Of a stretch of 64,000 bases of DNA, positions 63,183-64,000 are shown piece after piece. The stretch comes from Nocardia yamanashiensis NBRC 100130 (GTDB taxonomy: Bacteria; Actinomycetota; Actinomycetes; Mycobacteriales; Mycobacteriaceae): positions 62,001-126,000 of the forward strand of contig NZ_BDCD01000013.1 in NCBI RefSeq assembly GCF_001613325.1. The letters run 5' to 3'. Under the pieces are notes generated by a model, which did not search any database, was not told where the DNA came from, and saw only the letters and a list, made by a program, of their open reading frames with translations. The position numbers were made by a program, and so were the translations under genes. Numbering within the stretch: position 1 is the first letter of the stretch; each line of letters starts with the position of its first letter.

Positions 63183-63728
63183 TCAGCGACCCAGCGCCTT
63201 CAGCGCACGCGCGTTCACGTCGTCGATCTCGCCGACGCCCTCGACCGTGACGACCAGGCCGTCATAGTGCTCGAGCAGCGGTTCGGTCTCCTCGCGGTAG
63301 ACGCGCATCCGGTTGCGGATGGTCTCCTCGGTGTCGTCGGCGCGACCGCGCGCCAGCATGCGGCCCACCACCACGTCCTCGTCCACCACGAAGCAGAGCA
63401 CGGCGTCGAGATCGTGACCCGACTCCTTGAGCATCTTCTCCAGGGCCTCGGCCTGGTCGACGGTGCGCGGGTAGCCGTCGAGCACGAAGCCGTTGGTGGC
63501 GTCGGGCTCGGCGATGCGGGACTCGACCATCCGGTTGGTCACATCGCTGGGGACCAGGTCACCGGCGTCGATGTACTTCTGGGCCTCGCGGCCGAGCGGA
63601 GTCTGCTGGCCGATGTTCGCCCGAAACAGGTCACCCGTCGAGATGTGCGGAACACCAAGCTTTTCCGACAGCAGCACGGCCTGCGTGCCCTTGCCGGCAC
63701 CGGGCGGTCCGAGCAGAACAACTCTCAC
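63183..63728 (-). CDS. adk: Adenylate kinase
   Basis: The 181-residue enzyme interconverts ATP + AMP and 2 ADP. The P-loop [10 protein letters not shown] is at residues 7-16, AMP-site STGDLFR at about 30-36, and DGYPRT at about 84-89. The LID is the short form, as usual in actinobacteria. The GTG start overlaps the TGA of secY (GTGA), and map follows with no gap. Confidence 0.97.
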   Translation of the reverse strand: MRVVLLGPPGAGKGTQAVLLSEKLGVPHISTGDLFRANIGQQTPLGREAQKYIDAGDLVPSDVTNRMVESRIAEPDATNGFVLDGYPRTVDQAEALEKMLKESGHDLDAVLCFVVDEDVVVGRMLARGRADDTEETIRNRMRVYREETEPLLEHYDGLVVTVEGVGEIDDVNARALKALGR

Positions 63729-64000
63729 TTCAGGAACCCTTCGTAGTTTCGGTTCATCAACTGGCTCTCGATCTGCTTCACCGTATCGAGGCCGACGCTC
63801 ACCATGATCAGCACCGCGGTACCGCCGAACGGCAGGTTCTGCACGCCACCCGCATTGCCCATATTGAGGAACAGGTTCGGGAGCACGGCCACCGCGCCGA
63901 GGTAGAGCGAACCCGGCAGGGTGATGCGGCTGAGCACGTAGTTCAGGTAGTCGGCGGTCGGCTTACCGGGGCGATAGCCCGGGATGAAGCCACCGAACTT
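63725..64000 (-). CDS. secY: Preprotein translocase subunit SecY, C-terminal part
   Basis: The last 91 codons of SecY, the pore of the Sec translocon, are present. The 5' part is outside the window. [17 protein letters not shown] is the conserved segment before transmembrane helix 8, and the end is [14 protein letters not shown]. Hydrophobic helices ([13 protein letters not shown] and [18 protein letters not shown]) match TM8-TM10 regions. It is the upstream gene of the secY-adk-map operon. Confidence 0.97.
   Translation of the reverse strand, partial: KFGGFIPGYRPGKPTADYLNYVLSRITLPGSLYLGAVAVLPNLFLNMGNAGGVQNLPFGGTAVLIMVSVGLDTVKQIESQLMNRNYEGFLK

Overview
The window is high-GC actinobacterial DNA. 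The conserved secY-adk-map operon at the right edge, together with EspG-, PE- and PPE/EspB-like genes for type VII (ESX) secretion, points to the mycolic-acid group, most likely Nocardia or a close relative. The genus is inferred from gene content only.

Left part (1-7.8 kb): an accessory stretch of small genes. It holds two unrecognised genes, a Scr1/DUF397 regulator pair with a repeated operator-like motif, a tandem SUKH-3 immunity protein with small partner genes, and a minus-strand set consisting of a zinc-ribbon protein, a lipoprotein ending in a deaminase-toxin-like domain whose zinc-binding His is Arg, and a small protein abutting it. A short copy of that last gene's 3' end survives at about 3.0 kb. 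This looks like a store of polymorphic-toxin immunity genes.

Centre (7.8-58.9 kb): a type VII cargo island without any secretion-machine gene (no EccB/C/D/E or mycosin here). It has two matched cassettes. The plus-strand cassette (7924-14545) is a WG-type small partner, a YbaB/EbfC-like protein and a 1,791-aa protein. That protein has a WXG100-like N terminus, a long disordered linker, a methyltransferase-like core and a C-terminal region carrying the motifs of ExoY/edema-factor nucleotidyl cyclases. The minus-strand cassette (58838 down to 14586) runs PPE-like cargo, EspG, WG-type partner, YbaB-like protein, an 11,199-residue giant protein, a small protein, a large immunity-like protein, a second PPE-like cargo, a second EspG, then EspD-like, EspC-like, EspB/PPE-like and PE-like genes. 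The genes overlap or sit within about 100 bp except for one 173-bp gap with its own likely promoter, so this may be one transcript of about 44 kb. The giant shares its N-terminal architecture with the 1,791-aa protein. It contains a papain-like glutamine-deamidase toxin domain, three HExxH zincin domains, three tandem 5-kb repeat units, a degenerate fourth unit, and many short proline- or acid-rich tandem repeats.

A similar promoter-like element (GAGTTCA, then TGTGG/TGTGC 9-11 nt later) precedes the plus cassette, the 1,791-aa gene and the head of the minus-strand run. This suggests the cargo island is co-regulated.

Right part (58.9-64 kb): ordinary chromosome, with dtd (D-aminoacyl-tRNA deacylase), a SnoaL-like gene divergent from a LysR regulator around a palindrome, a YcxB-like membrane protein, a short-chain dehydrogenase, and map-adk-secY ending at a strong terminator hairpin. 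Working model (inference): EspG chaperones and the small WG and YbaB-like partners prepare the PE/PPE-like and giant cargo for export through an ESX machine encoded elsewhere, and the cargo delivers several enzymatic activities to competitors or host cells.
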